Below, in pieces: positions 30,493 through 40,688 of a stretch of 64,000 nt of DNA. Position numbers and translations under genes: made by a program. The notes under the pieces are model-generated. The model had not been told where the DNA came from and ran no database searches. It was given only the letters and a program-made list of their open reading frames with translations. The stretch's first letter is position 1. The number at the start of each line of letters is the position of its first letter. Origin of the DNA: Flammeovirgaceae bacterium 311 (lineage in GTDB: Bacteria > Bacteroidota > Bacteroidia > Cytophagales > Cyclobacteriaceae); the NCBI GenBank assembly GCA_000597885.1, contig CP004371.1, positions 496,001 to 560,000 of the forward strand, given 5' to 3'.

Positions 30493-31172
30493 GGTTGCTT
30501 CATTATCAAAAATGTAACAGAAAGTTCTAACAATAAATCAGGTACGTTTGGTGGCGTATTTACCCCTTCATTATTAACAATTCTGGGGGTGTTCATATAT
30601 TTGCGTTTTGGTTGGGTGGTGGGGAATGTTAGTCTAATCGGCACCTTGATTATCGTTACACTATCAACCTCCATTACTTTTCTCACATCACTGTCCATTG
30701 CATCGGTGGCTACAAATGCTCCTGTTAAAGGAGGGGGAGCCTATTATCTGATTAGCCGCTCCCTGGGTATAGAAGTTGGAGGTGCAGTTGGTATACCCCT
30801 TTATCTTGCTTAGGCCTTTTCTGTTTCCCTGTATATTATCGGGTTTTCTGAAAGTTTGGTGAATGTATATCCAGCACTGGATATCAGGTGGATTGGAGTT
30901 ATCACTACACTACTGCTCGGCGCTTAATCTTTGTTTTCTACCCAGGCAACTATCCGGGCTCAGTATGTAATATTAGCAGTTATCGGCTTTTACTTCTTTC
31001 ATTATTTTTCGGAAGTGCATTGGAGAATACCCACTATGAGTTATGGGGTGTACCTGCAACTAGATCTGCAGATTTCTGGGATATAATAGCACACAAGAAA
31101 AATACCACTTACCTAAAATGCTTAATATCAGCATCATATGAAATTACTATAACATCTGTTAAAGATGAGTAG
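30493..31172 (+). pseudogene. Remnant of an SLC12-type cation-chloride cotransporter (APC superfamily)
   Basis: The first frame reads GTFGGVFTPSLLTILGVFIY, LRFGWVVGNVSLIGTLIIVT, VKGGGAYYLISRSLGIEVGG and IPLYLA, the well-conserved N-terminal helices of Na-K-Cl cotransporter relatives. It has no start codon (TAA at 30490-30492), then TAG at 30811-30813 where relatives have Gln (LAQAFSVSLYIIGF), then TAA at 30925-30927, then shifts frame near 30995 to give SLFFGSALENTHYELWGV. The rest of the roughly 700-residue family is missing. A true, multiply broken pseudogene. Confidence 0.88.
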
Positions 31173-31211
31173 GGGGTAAGACTGCGCCTACAAAATATAG
31201 TATTAGTTTAC

Positions 31212-31343
31212 ATGATTATGTGGAATTACCGGTATTTTAAAGATATTCCTGAAAACTCCCATAAGCATTTTGGTGCAGTAGCTTCATATGCTACCTTACT
31301 TTCCAATAAAGTAGCTTCTTTCCCGGAGCATAGAGAGGGCTGA
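31212..31343 (+). other. 43-codon frame beyond the transporter remnant, doubtful
   Basis: ATG at 31212 opens YRYFKDIPENSHKHFGAVAS and then YATLLSNKVASF before TGA at 31341. Hydrophilic, no recognised family. It could be another shred of the decayed locus. The rest of 31173-31555 shows nothing else. Confidence 0.2.
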
Positions 31344-31555
31344 CAATCCTTTAGTAATAGTTTCTAACTATTTTATATCAACTAGCGCTTCTGTTGGTAA
31401 ATAGAATCAAACAAATTCTTCACTCACTCTATCCTTCTAAAAAATAGCTGTCAGAAATACTTAGGGCTTCTTTCTCTTTGTTCCCAATGGAGAAACCGCA
31501 CATCTTCTAAAGGAAACTCCTTTTGGAAAAATAACAGCATGAGTTCATTTTGTTA

Positions 31556-33154
31556 TTATCGAAATAGTACTGTTCTGTAGATAGTAGTATTCAGATTAGG
31601 GATGGTTGATCCATATGAACTGTTGATGAAATCTATCAGCTCATTAGCAATAATGGCATGACCTCTTGGATTTGGATGAATACCATCCGTTGAAAAGAAC
31701 CCTGAAGGACTAAAATCCGGAGCGATTCGCACACCTTCATAAACCATTCCCAAAACACCATCGGCAGCCTGTTGTGCCGCCGGAGTAAGTGCCAGCATGG
31801 CAGCCTGTTCGGCAGAAAGACCAGCCAGATTAGCAAACAGAGGCTGTACGTCAAACATCTCCACACCAGGGGTTGCAGCTGCAATTCCCGCAATAACAGC
31901 GCTGTAGGTTGCATGCGCTGTCACGATAGCAACCTGCTCCTGGGGTATCAGCATATATTGATCTCCCATCGGTACACTGATGCCAAGTAAGGCGGTTCCC
32001 GGGGCTGCCGGGTTAAGATCCTGCCCGATTGATAGCCTGGTAGCAAGTGGAACAAGATCCGTGGCAGTAGCAGGGCGGGCCTGTACATAAGGTTCCAGGG
32101 CTGCACGTTGTGCTGCCGTGATGGCCCCAGCCTGTTGTAGCATATCGAATTTAGGCGCCAGGCTCTCCAGTGTCTCATCCGTCATCAGGATGGGGTTTGG
32201 AGCAGTGGAAGAGTAGGTAACTTTCCTTCTGCCTGCATCTGCTGCATCATGACCAAGAAAGGCCACAATAGCATCCAAAGCGGCATTGAAACCAGAGAAA
32301 CCAGAATTCAATGCCTGTGCCTGTGCCTCTGAAAGAGGTATGGGATTCCAGGGTACTGCACGAAAATATGGAGTTAAAAGAACCGGAGGTATGTTGATGA
32401 CCACTCCCTTGGCACCAGACTGCACGAACTGACCAATGATATTGGCATAAGCTGCAGTAAAATCAGCCTGTGAATAAAGCTCCAGCGGACTTGCACCCAC
32501 ACCTCCGCCCTGTGCATAGCTCAAAACCTCGTCACTCCCTGCCCATAGTGTAAAGAAAGTAGGGTTTGTGGCCATTGCATCGCCTATAACCGTGGAGGAT
32601 CCTGGACTGGTTGCGAAACGTGCATAAAACGGATTGCCGGCCAGTGCCGGGCTTAATAAAGAAGCAAGTGTCGCCCCGGGAACACCAAAATTATTTAGTT
32701 CGGTCTTGTTTCCGGCATAGGCCGTAATGGCATTACCAGGCGTTACTGGTACTGGCCCGGGAACAGAAATATCCAGTATAAAACGACCATACATAGGATC
32801 AGCAGGGTTGTTCCCTGGCATGGCAATATTATAGCCTTCCGGAGCATTAATCTCTGGTTGATTGAATGATGTGCTAAAACCAGCGGCTATGAGTTGTTGT
32901 CCCACAAGTTTAGGAAATGCACTCATCTGCCCTTCGTCGTAAAGAGCAGCGTCCATAAAACCAGTGGTAAATGAACCACCCAAAGAAACATAATTGGTAA
33001 AATCTGCCTCTCCAGCCCTAAACTCTGTTTCTGTTGTGTTTCGGTCAATGGCTTCTCTGATCAGCTCATCTTCAGCTCCTTCACAGGCAAAACCTAATAT
33101 ACCAAGGGAAAAGGCGTATGCAAGTTTTTTATAGTTATTTTTCATTGCTTTCAA
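31556..33154 (-). CDS. SGNH/GDSL-type hydrolase lipoprotein
   Basis: 532 residues. Signal with lipobox near residue 24 (SLGILGFACEG). SGNH blocks are recognisable but altered: block I YVSLGGSFTTGF (Ser61, GGS in place of GDS), block III FTLWAGSDEVLSYA, block V TDGIHPNPRGHAIIANEL with the catalytic Asp-His pair. A long Ala/Pro-rich insertion separates blocks III and V. It starts 11 bases after the TonB-dependent receptor, so the two form an operon: the receptor imports and the surface lipoprotein probably hydrolyses an ester substrate (inference). Confidence 0.8.
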   Translation of the reverse strand: MKAMKNNYKKLAYAFSLGILGFACEGAEDELIREAIDRNTTETEFRAGEADFTNYVSLGGSFTTGFMDAALYDEGQMSAFPKLVGQQLIAAGFSTSFNQPEINAPEGYNIAMPGNNPADPMYGRFILDISVPGPVPVTPGNAITAYAGNKTELNNFGVPGATLASLLSPALAGNPFYARFATSPGSSTVIGDAMATNPTFFTLWAGSDEVLSYAQGGGVGASPLELYSQADFTAAYANIIGQFVQSGAKGVVINIPPVLLTPYFRAVPWNPIPLSEAQAQALNSGFSGFNAALDAIVAFLGHDAADAGRRKVTYSSTAPNPILMTDETLESLAPKFDMLQQAGAITAAQRAALEPYVQARPATATDLVPLATRLSIGQDLNPAAPGTALLGISVPMGDQYMLIPQEQVAIVTAHATYSAVIAGIAAATPGVEMFDVQPLFANLAGLSAEQAAMLALTPAAQQAADGVLGMVYEGVRIAPDFSPSGFFSTDGIHPNPRGHAIIANELIDFINSSYGSTIPNLNTTIYRTVLFR

Positions 33155-33165
33155 ATTGAAATTGT

Positions 33166-35985
33166 CTATCTGTAAAACTCATCAAAAGTAATTCCCAGAT
33201 AATAAATGGCTCCCAAACGTGGGTTACCGAAGGAGGTTGTGTAGCGCTCGTTAAGCACGTTAGTGCCGCCAAGTCGAAGGTTGGTCTTGAGCTTAGGCAA
33301 TCGGTATGTTAGCTGTGCATCCATGGTACCAAAGGCAGGAATTACACCTTCGCCAAAAGATGATTCCCAGAAATAAGCATCCTGCCAGCGGTAACTGACC
33401 AGAAATCCCAAATTTTCAACTACATTCCTGTTGCTAAGCTGGAGGTTATACTTCCATTTGGGTGTGTTGAAGAAGGCATTAAAACCTTTCCTGATCAGGA
33501 CTTCTTCATCGATAAGCTCATTGTATGACAGGTTACCGCCAAGCTGAAATCCTCCCGGAAGTCCGTATTCTGCGCCAACAGCCCATCCATGTGCATTAAT
33601 CGTTTCATCTGCATTGGTACCAAAAGCATAGCGGGCAAGCGGAACTGATCTATTGACAATGTCTTCTTTGGAAGCAGCAGGGCCAGCATAAAGGGGGGTC
33701 TCACCATCAGTATTTTCATTTCCTGTTGCTGTCTGAATCAGGTCAACCTCGGTGATAAAGTCATTGTAGCTGCTATAGTAGTAGTATGCATCTATGGTAA
33801 GTTTATTTTGGATAAGCGTTCTGTAGCCTATCTCATAAGTATTTACTTTTTCCGTTTCAAAACTAAAATTGGTAAACGGCTGCAGTTGGTCAACAGAGAG
33901 TTCCCCATTTCTTACCCTTTGCAGGTCAACAAGATTATAAACTGTATTGGTGCGGAAATTAAATGCATCAACGAGTGCCTCGTTATTGCCTACTAATCTT
34001 CTACTAACCACATCGAGATTAATGAACTGTGTTTGTGTTGTTGGAATACGGAAACCTCGCTGAAATGAAGCCCTGATGTTGTGATTTCTGCTTTCACCAG
34101 CATTAAAAACAGCAGCAAGACGTGGTGAAAACTGACCTTTGAAATATTCATTTTTGTCATATCGAACAGATCCTGTCAGATCCAGTCGCTGGTTGAGCAG
34201 CTGTTTTTTCACCTGAACATACCCACCATATTCGCGGATATTGAACTCCTCGCCTGTATCTATGTTTTTGAGAGCAAATAATGTGCCCTCGGAATTCAGA
34301 TCATAAAGCCTGTAGTTGCCACCGACGATAATTTCAGCAAAATCAATTTTATCTGTAAAATTATAAAATCCTTCCAGGTGGTAAAGTCCTGTTTTATCAA
34401 TGAATTTCGCGCCACCCTCGGAAATAGGCAGGCTTCTTAAACGGTTAAAAGCTTCGTTGTATTCTTCACTTCCTACTGCCAGTCGCTGGGTATTTTCACG
34501 GGCATAAGCATGGGCCTGATCAACAGATTGTCCGGCAACACGTGCACCTACAAAATTCTGGAAATATTCAGGTATGTAGGTTTCTGCATTCATCAAAGAA
34601 GCCAGTGTGTTTGCGGCATAAGTATCGCCGGAATTTTCCCTCGTCGTATATGCGCGTGCAAAGAAACTTTTACTTCTTAGCTCTAATTTACCTGTCCAGA
34701 TAGAGAAGTCATCCAGCACAAATCTGTCATTGGCGGTGTAGATGGTGCTACCAAAGCCAATATTATACTGTCCTATCAGCTCAACATGATCTCTGATTTT
34801 GTAGTGCAGGGCACCACCAAGTTTAAGGCTTTCCGTGTTATTATCTACAAATTCCCTTTCTGTCCAGCCGGTTGGTGTAAAATCTCCGGCTTCACCATTT
34901 GGTATAAGCGGACGTATAGCAGCAAGCTGTTCTCCTGTGGCTCCTCCTCCAGCTATTACGCCATCTGCTACTGCACCAAGGTTTACCAGAGGCTCGCCAT
35001 AAACATTTACCCCGTCATAGGTTCTGTTTTGGTCTCTGTAGCCCGGCTTCGTAGGATCATAAGGCTGGCTTAGCTCTACAATGTTATTCTGATCCCGGTA
35101 GTCTACACCAATAAAGTCATTTGCTTTAAGGTAGGAGGCCGTTACTTTAAAGGCTACTTTGTTATTGAATGCCTTCGCGTACCGAAATCCGTAATCGCTA
35201 TATAAGGATCTGTCAAAATCCTGTTCGTCAACATGGTTCACACCCTGCTTTACCGATAAACTTAAACCCTGGTATTCAAAGGGACTCTTGCTGGTCATCA
35301 GGATAATGCCCTGTATGGCATTAGGTCCGTAAAGTGCAGAAGCTGCACCAGGAAGTATTTCTACACTCTCGAGGTCCAGCTGGGTGATGCCGGTTATATT
35401 CCCTACAGGAAAATTCAGGCCAGGTGCCTGGTTATCAATTCCATCGATTAGTTGAACGGTTCTCTGATTACCGTTTGCTGAAAATCCTCTGGGGTTGATG
35501 GAAGAAAATGTGATGCTTTGGGTGCTGACATCGATCCCCTTCAGATTTTTGATGGCATCATAGAAGGAGGGAGCAGCTGTTTCATTGATTTCCCTGATAT
35601 TCATTTTCTCAATAGAAACAGGCGATTCCAGTATGCTCTCCTCCACTCGTGAAGCAGACACGACTACCTCACTTAGCAGGCTTTCCTCTTCGGCCAGCTG
35701 AACCCTAAGGTCAGTAACTGCAGCTTGGGTAATCTGAACTTCCCTGGTATTATAACCAATAAAGGAAAAGACTAATGTTAGCGGCGGGCTCTCATCAAGG
35801 CTTAAGGAGAAATTACCACTTGCATCCGTAACAGTTCCCACGGCTTTTCCCTTCAAAACAATGGAGACACCCGTGAGCGGTTGATTGGCCGGATCAATTA
35901 CTCTGCCTGATACACTTACCTGTGCCCAGGCTGCCTGGACACAAAGCATCAACATGAACGCCAGTAAAGTGGTATAGTACTTCAT
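33166..35985 (-). CDS. TonB-dependent receptor with carboxypeptidase-regulatory-like domain
   Basis: 939 residues. Signal peptide ending AAWA-Q, then a CarboxypepD_reg-like beta-sandwich (about 23-110: VSVSGRVIDPANQPLTGVSI), a plug domain (about 115-235: VVVSASRVEESILESPVSIE, ASALYGPNAIQGIILM), and a beta-barrel to the end. The terminal GITFDEFYR does not end in Phe but in FYR. It is a CirA/FepA-like receptor rather than SusC because no SusD partner follows; instead an SGNH lipoprotein gene does, 11 bases downstream. The substrate is unknown. Confidence 0.92.
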   Translation of the reverse strand: MKYYTTLLAFMLMLCVQAAWAQVSVSGRVIDPANQPLTGVSIVLKGKAVGTVTDASGNFSLSLDESPPLTLVFSFIGYNTREVQITQAAVTDLRVQLAEEESLLSEVVVSASRVEESILESPVSIEKMNIREINETAAPSFYDAIKNLKGIDVSTQSITFSSINPRGFSANGNQRTVQLIDGIDNQAPGLNFPVGNITGITQLDLESVEILPGAASALYGPNAIQGIILMTSKSPFEYQGLSLSVKQGVNHVDEQDFDRSLYSDYGFRYAKAFNNKVAFKVTASYLKANDFIGVDYRDQNNIVELSQPYDPTKPGYRDQNRTYDGVNVYGEPLVNLGAVADGVIAGGGATGEQLAAIRPLIPNGEAGDFTPTGWTEREFVDNNTESLKLGGALHYKIRDHVELIGQYNIGFGSTIYTANDRFVLDDFSIWTGKLELRSKSFFARAYTTRENSGDTYAANTLASLMNAETYIPEYFQNFVGARVAGQSVDQAHAYARENTQRLAVGSEEYNEAFNRLRSLPISEGGAKFIDKTGLYHLEGFYNFTDKIDFAEIIVGGNYRLYDLNSEGTLFALKNIDTGEEFNIREYGGYVQVKKQLLNQRLDLTGSVRYDKNEYFKGQFSPRLAAVFNAGESRNHNIRASFQRGFRIPTTQTQFINLDVVSRRLVGNNEALVDAFNFRTNTVYNLVDLQRVRNGELSVDQLQPFTNFSFETEKVNTYEIGYRTLIQNKLTIDAYYYYSSYNDFITEVDLIQTATGNENTDGETPLYAGPAASKEDIVNRSVPLARYAFGTNADETINAHGWAVGAEYGLPGGFQLGGNLSYNELIDEEVLIRKGFNAFFNTPKWKYNLQLSNRNVVENLGFLVSYRWQDAYFWESSFGEGVIPAFGTMDAQLTYRLPKLKTNLRLGGTNVLNERYTTSFGNPRLGAIYYLGITFDEFYR

Positions 35986-36330
35986 CTTGGAATTTATTTA
36001 AGTGATGAGTCCAAAAAAGTTAGCAAATAAAATATGATAATAATAATATTTAATTTGAAATATTTTGGCGAGCAAATCTGTGAGTCAAAGGCAGGAAGAA
36101 TTGTATTGCAGAAGGCGACCATTTTTAAGCAGTAAAGTATAATGGCCTTATTATGAATCGATCAAAGCGATGAAAGCATTCCCCCGCTTTCTCCACAAAC
36201 TGAAGAATATTGAGAATGTGCAGCGTTGAAAACAGATTTGCTGTACTGTTTTCTAAAATCACATGTAAGCCATTGAATAAATGAAAATTATCAGTTACAT
36301 AAGATTTATTTTATTACAAAGCATTATCTC
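35986..36330. other. Intergenic region, nothing recognised
   Basis: 345 AT-rich bases upstream of the TonB receptor gene. No gene or hairpin seen; the receptor promoter should be near 36000-36060. Confidence 0.45.
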
Positions 36331-36510
36331 ATGGAACAGCAAAAGTGTATTGTGATCTACACAAGCAGTACAGCAAGTATTGCAGGCTTATTGTGTCTAT
36401 CGTTGCTCATCGTAGGCTGTTCAAGAAATAAGAAGCTTATTACTACAGCCACTGTTGCTTCTACAAATGCGGCTTCTGTGTCAATAAATTTGCTAAATAC
36501 CAGCAATTAG
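36331..36510 (+). CDS. Small lipoprotein-like peptide (59 residues)
   Basis: ATG 36331 to TAG 36508-36510. A hydrophobic signal SIAGLLCLSLLIVGC ends in a lipobox (IVGC at about 34-37) followed by a short Ser/Thr/Asn-rich tail (NKKLITTATVASTNAASVS). The signal is convincing but the mature part is only about 22 residues. The same frame reads on after the TAG into sulfite-oxidase-like sequence, so this could be an accidental frame or part of a decayed locus. Confidence 0.35.
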   Translation: MEQQKCIVIYTSSTASIAGLLCLSLLIVGCSRNKKLITTATVASTNAASVSINLLNTSN

Positions 36511-36705
36511 CCTGTTACTTTTGGTTTTGTGTGCCCTGCCTACGCTAGTGAAATTGCCATCCTTGATCTGGAGAAAGGCTTGGTAGAAATAAGATGCTTA
36601 GCATGGAGTGGTCGTGGTAAGATTGAAAGTGTAGAAGTCAGTCCGATGCAGGAATTTCAAGGCTATTAACCTAGTTTCAGGGACCGGTTCTGGATCAGAC
36701 ACCGC
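36511..36705 (+). pseudogene. Remnant of a sulfite oxidase/SoxC-type C-terminal domain
   Basis: After a stop at 36508-36510, the frame reads KGLVEIRCLAWSGRGKIESV then EVS. This matches the Mo-co oxidoreductase dimerisation domain of sulfite dehydrogenases, where AWSGRGxIxxVEVS is characteristic. A further frame at 36658-36705 gives FQGPVLDQ, like the following LQxPVL motif. Only about 65 codons survive and no molybdenum-binding domain is present. Confidence 0.55.
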
Positions 36706-36854
36706 TATCTTGAGCCCATGCCCTTGATTTGATAGATCAAATAGGCAAAGAACTTACCAGAATTTCTGAACAGATTTTGTTCAGCCTCCTTATAACGCTG
36801 CATACAGAAAGCTTCCCTCTGAAATTACAGCGATGAAACACATTTATGATTGAT

Positions 36855-36886
36855 AAAAAAAGGTCCTGGAATTTTATCCAGAACCT
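36855..36886 (-). terminator. Terminator of purL
   Basis: On the reverse strand AGGTTCTGGA and TCCAGGACCT (36877-36886 with 36861-36870) form a 10-bp stem with one G-T pair, followed by seven T. It lies about 113 bases after the purL stop. Confidence 0.8.
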
Positions 36887-36998
36887 TCATTTATAATATT
36901 CATAAAACGCATTCTACAAAAATTTCCTGAAACAGTCTTCTTCTACTTAGCAGACTGTCCCAGTACATGATTAATGCTTTGAGATAAAGTACAATCAT

Positions 36999-39900
36999 TT
37001 ATTTCTCGTTTGCTTCAAGCCACTTTCTTGCATTTACGAAGGCTTCCATCCAGGGAGATACTTCATCCTGACGGCCCTTAGGATAATGGGCCCACTGCCA
37101 TTGCAGGAGCGAGCGTTCAATGTGCGGCATCATCACCAGGTGGCGGCCTGTTTCATCGCATATCATGGCGGTATTGTAGTCAGAGCCGTTCGGGCAGGCC
37201 GGATAAGTGTCGTAGGCGTACTTAGACACGATCTGGTATTTATCCTCTGTCTGCGGTAAGCTAAAACGACCTTCGCCATGCGATACCCATACACCCAGCG
37301 TGCATCCCGCTAAACCGGAGAGCATCACCGACTTGTTTTCCCGGATGGTCAGGGAGGTAAAGATACTTTCGTGCTTTTGGCTTAGGTTATGAAGCATTTT
37401 AGGCTTTTTATCGGGCTCGTGATCCATATGAATGAGGCCCAACTCCACAAATAGCTGACAACCATTGCAGATACCTACAGAAAGGGTGTCATCGCGTTTA
37501 AAGAAATTCTCCAGCGCGCTTTTTGCTTTTTCGTTGTACAGAAAGGCACCTGCCCATCCTTTGGCGGAACCAAGTACATCGGAGTTAGAGAAGCCACCCA
37601 CCGCACCAATGAAGCGGATATCTTCCAGGGTTTCCCTCCCGGAGATTAAGTCCGTCATGTGTACATCTTTCACATCGAAGCCTGCCAGAAACATGGCATT
37701 GGCCATTTCACGTTCAGAATTACTTCCTTTCTCACGAATAATAGCGGCCTTTATTCTGGGTTTGGAAGGGTCTATAAGCGGTTTCCTTCCACTAAATCCT
37801 TCAGGAAACCTGTAGATCAGCTCCTGCTTTTTGTAGTTGTCAAAACGCTCTTTTGCATTTTTAGGACCACTTTGTTTAATGTCCAGCAGGTAGGAGGTTT
37901 TAAACCAGGTATCCCTCAGTTGGGCAATATTAAAGCTGTAAGCATCTGAGCCATTCTTCAATGCAAGAGTAGCATTGGAAGTACTGCTGCCGATTTTATG
38001 GAAGAGAACCTCATTCTCTTTCAGAGTTTCTTCAATCGCTTCAGATGCCTGGAATACTACGCCGATGTTTTCTGCGAACAGCACTTTTATAGTATCGGCC
38101 TCACCCAGAGAGCTTAAATCAATGTTTGCGCCAAGCTTATTATCGGCAAAGCACATCTCCAGCAGGGTGGTGATTAAACCGCCACTGCCAATATCATGGC
38201 CTGCTTCAATCCTGCCTTCTTTGATTAACCCTTGTAATGTGTTGAATGCCCTCTTAAACATCGCAGCATCGGTTACATCAGGTGTTTCATTTCCTATTTT
38301 ATTTACTACCTGTGCAAAAGAGGAACCGCCAAGCTTATAGGCATCATTGGAAAGGTTGATATAGTAAATGTTACCCCCGTCACGCTGTAACACTGGCTCC
38401 ACCACGCTGCGTACATCGCTGCAATTTCCTGCTGCTGATATGATCACCGTCCCTGGGGCAATTACGTCCTCGTCTTTGTATTTCTGCTTCATCGAAAGCG
38501 AGTCTTTTCCTGTTGGGATGTTGATGCCCAGGGCAATAGCGAATCCGGAACAGGCTTCCACCGCTTTGTATAAACGAGCATCTTCCCCCTCGTTCTTGGC
38601 AGCCCACATCCAGTTGGCAGACAGGGAAACACTCTTCAATTCATCCTTCAAAGGCGCCCACACGATATTGGATAAGGCCTCGCCAATGGCATTGCGACTA
38701 CCCGCTGCCGGATTAATCAGTGCCGAAATGGGAGCATGGCCAATAGAAGTAGCGACGCCCTCTTTGCCCTGAAAGTCCAGCGCCATCACGCCACAGTTAT
38801 TTAATGGCAATTGAAGGGGACCGGCACATTGCTGCTTCGCTACTCGGCCACCCACGCAACGGTCTACCTTATTGGTAAGCCAGTCTTTACAGGCAACCGC
38901 TTCTAATTGCAGCACCTGTTCCAGGTAGGCATGAAGCTGGTTCTTATCATACGCTACCGGCTGGTATGTTCTGTTTACCGACTTATCAGTCATGACCACC
39001 TTGGGTGAACCCCCAAACATATCGCCAAGCGCCAGATCCATGGGTTTCTGACCTGTGGAGGCTGACTGGAAGGTAAACCTGCGATCACCGGTAACATCTC
39101 CGACAGTATACATAGGTGCACGTTCCCGATCCGCTATCTTTTGCAGGGTGGCAATATCATTTTCTCCGATCACCAATCCCATCCGCTCCTGCGATTCGTT
39201 CCCGATAATTTCTTTTGCAGAAAGGGTAGGATCGCCTACCGGTAATTTATCCAGGTCAATTTTACCTCCTGTATCCTCTACTAATTCTGAAAGACAATTT
39301 AAATGACCGCCGGCACCATGGTCATGGATCGAAACAATGGGATTATGTTCACTTTCCACCATGCCCCTAATAGCGTTCGCTGCGCGTTTTTGCATTTCAG
39401 GATTCGAGCGTTGTACGGCATTTAGTTCAATGCCTGTGCCATGCTCGCCTGTATCGGCAGAAGATACTGCTGCACCGCCCATGCCAATGCGATAATTTTC
39501 ACCACCCAGAACCACAATTTTATCGCCGGGTTTCGGATGCTGTTTCTGCGCCTGGCTTGCTTTTCCATAGCCAACGCCACCGGCCAGCATGATTACTTTG
39601 TCGTAGCCTAATTTCCTGGGGGCCGACAACGAATCCGCTTTTTCATCGTGCTCAAAGGTTAAAACCGAGCCAGTGATGAGGGGCTGTCCGAATTTGTTTC
39701 CAAAATCAGTAGCGCCGTTAGAGGCTTTGATCAGGATATCAATAGGCGTTTGGTACAGCCACTTTCTTTCCTGCATGGCCTTTTCCCAGGGACGATCCTT
39801 TTCCAGGCGCGATAGGGCTGTCATGTATACCGCTGTTCCGGCTAGGGGAAGTGCTCCCTGACCTCCGGCTAGTCTGTCCCTGATCTCACCGCCAGACCCG

Positions 39901-40688
39901 GTGGCTGCACCATTAAAGGGCTCTACAGTAGTGGGGAAGTTATGCGTTTCTGCTTTTATAGAAATGACCGACTCGAAATCGCTTAGCTGGTAATAATCAG
40001 GTACATCGGCACGTTTTGGCGCAAACTGCTGCACCACCGGCCCTTTGATGAAAGCTACATTATCTTTATAGGCAGATACAATATCGTTTGGGTTTGCTTC
40101 AGAGGTTTTGCGAATTAACTTAAAAAGTGATGCGGGTTTCTCTTCGCCATCGATTACAAATTTGCCATTAAAGATTTTATGGCGGCAGTGCTCTGAATTC
40201 ACCTGCGAAAATCCGAATACTTCGGAGTCGGTGAGCGGTCTGCCTAAGCTTTCAGCGAGCTTGTTCAAATACTCAACTTCTTCGTCACTCAGCGATAGTC
40301 CTTCCTCTTTGTTATAGGCGGCAATATCCGTCACAGGCAGCACAGGCTCAGGCTCAATATAGATCGTGAAGATTTCCTGATTGAGCCCTTTATATTTTTG
40401 GGAAAGCATGGGGTCAAAATCCCTGAAGTCTTCTTCCACGATCCTAAACTCCTCAATCCTGATAATTCCCTGAATGCCCATGTTTTGGGTGATTTCCACG
40501 GCATTGGTACTCCAGGGGGTGATCATGGCAGCACGAGGGCCAACAAAGTAACCGCTTAGGGTTGTTTCCTGCTTTAACGTGGCACCACCGAAAAGCCATT
40601 CAAGTTTTGATACGTCTGCAGGGCTTAGTTCCCGCTCGCTTTGTACAGCGTAAACTGTATGGGGCTGACTAAAAAAGAAGTTGAGCAT
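36999..40688 (-). CDS. purL: Phosphoribosylformylglycinamidine synthase, single-chain form
   Basis: Fourth step of purine synthesis: FGAR plus glutamine and ATP to FGAM. 1,229 residues, the large one-chain form. N-terminal PurS-like domain, linker with SEHCRHKIFNG, two AIRS-type domains (ETHNFPTTVEPFNGAATGSG, IHDHGAGGHLNCLSEL), and a C-terminal class I glutamine amidotransferase with nucleophile C1074 in SVGICNGCQLFVELG and the SHGEGRF motif holding the His. All catalytic landmarks are present. Single gene with its own terminator; nearby PurU (about 33 kb away) also belongs to one-carbon and purine metabolism. Confidence 0.97.
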   Translation of the reverse strand: MLNFFFSQPHTVYAVQSERELSPADVSKLEWLFGGATLKQETTLSGYFVGPRAAMITPWSTNAVEITQNMGIQGIIRIEEFRIVEEDFRDFDPMLSQKYKGLNQEIFTIYIEPEPVLPVTDIAAYNKEEGLSLSDEEVEYLNKLAESLGRPLTDSEVFGFSQVNSEHCRHKIFNGKFVIDGEEKPASLFKLIRKTSEANPNDIVSAYKDNVAFIKGPVVQQFAPKRADVPDYYQLSDFESVISIKAETHNFPTTVEPFNGAATGSGGEIRDRLAGGQGALPLAGTAVYMTALSRLEKDRPWEKAMQERKWLYQTPIDILIKASNGATDFGNKFGQPLITGSVLTFEHDEKADSLSAPRKLGYDKVIMLAGGVGYGKASQAQKQHPKPGDKIVVLGGENYRIGMGGAAVSSADTGEHGTGIELNAVQRSNPEMQKRAANAIRGMVESEHNPIVSIHDHGAGGHLNCLSELVEDTGGKIDLDKLPVGDPTLSAKEIIGNESQERMGLVIGENDIATLQKIADRERAPMYTVGDVTGDRRFTFQSASTGQKPMDLALGDMFGGSPKVVMTDKSVNRTYQPVAYDKNQLHAYLEQVLQLEAVACKDWLTNKVDRCVGGRVAKQQCAGPLQLPLNNCGVMALDFQGKEGVATSIGHAPISALINPAAGSRNAIGEALSNIVWAPLKDELKSVSLSANWMWAAKNEGEDARLYKAVEACSGFAIALGINIPTGKDSLSMKQKYKDEDVIAPGTVIISAAGNCSDVRSVVEPVLQRDGGNIYYINLSNDAYKLGGSSFAQVVNKIGNETPDVTDAAMFKRAFNTLQGLIKEGRIEAGHDIGSGGLITTLLEMCFADNKLGANIDLSSLGEADTIKVLFAENIGVVFQASEAIEETLKENEVLFHKIGSSTSNATLALKNGSDAYSFNIAQLRDTWFKTSYLLDIKQSGPKNAKERFDNYKKQELIYRFPEGFSGRKPLIDPSKPRIKAAIIREKGSNSEREMANAMFLAGFDVKDVHMTDLISGRETLEDIRFIGAVGGFSNSDVLGSAKGWAGAFLYNEKAKSALENFFKRDDTLSVGICNGCQLFVELGLIHMDHEPDKKPKMLHNLSQKHESIFTSLTIRENKSVMLSGLAGCTLGVWVSHGEGRFSLPQTEDKYQIVSKYAYDTYPACPNGSDYNTAMICDETGRHLVMMPHIERSLLQWQWAHYPKGRQDEVSPWMEAFVNARKWLEANEK

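Noticed and set aside
38380-38607. Reverse-strand frame inside purL
   Set aside because: It overlaps purL in another frame and purL is uninterrupted; a shadow.
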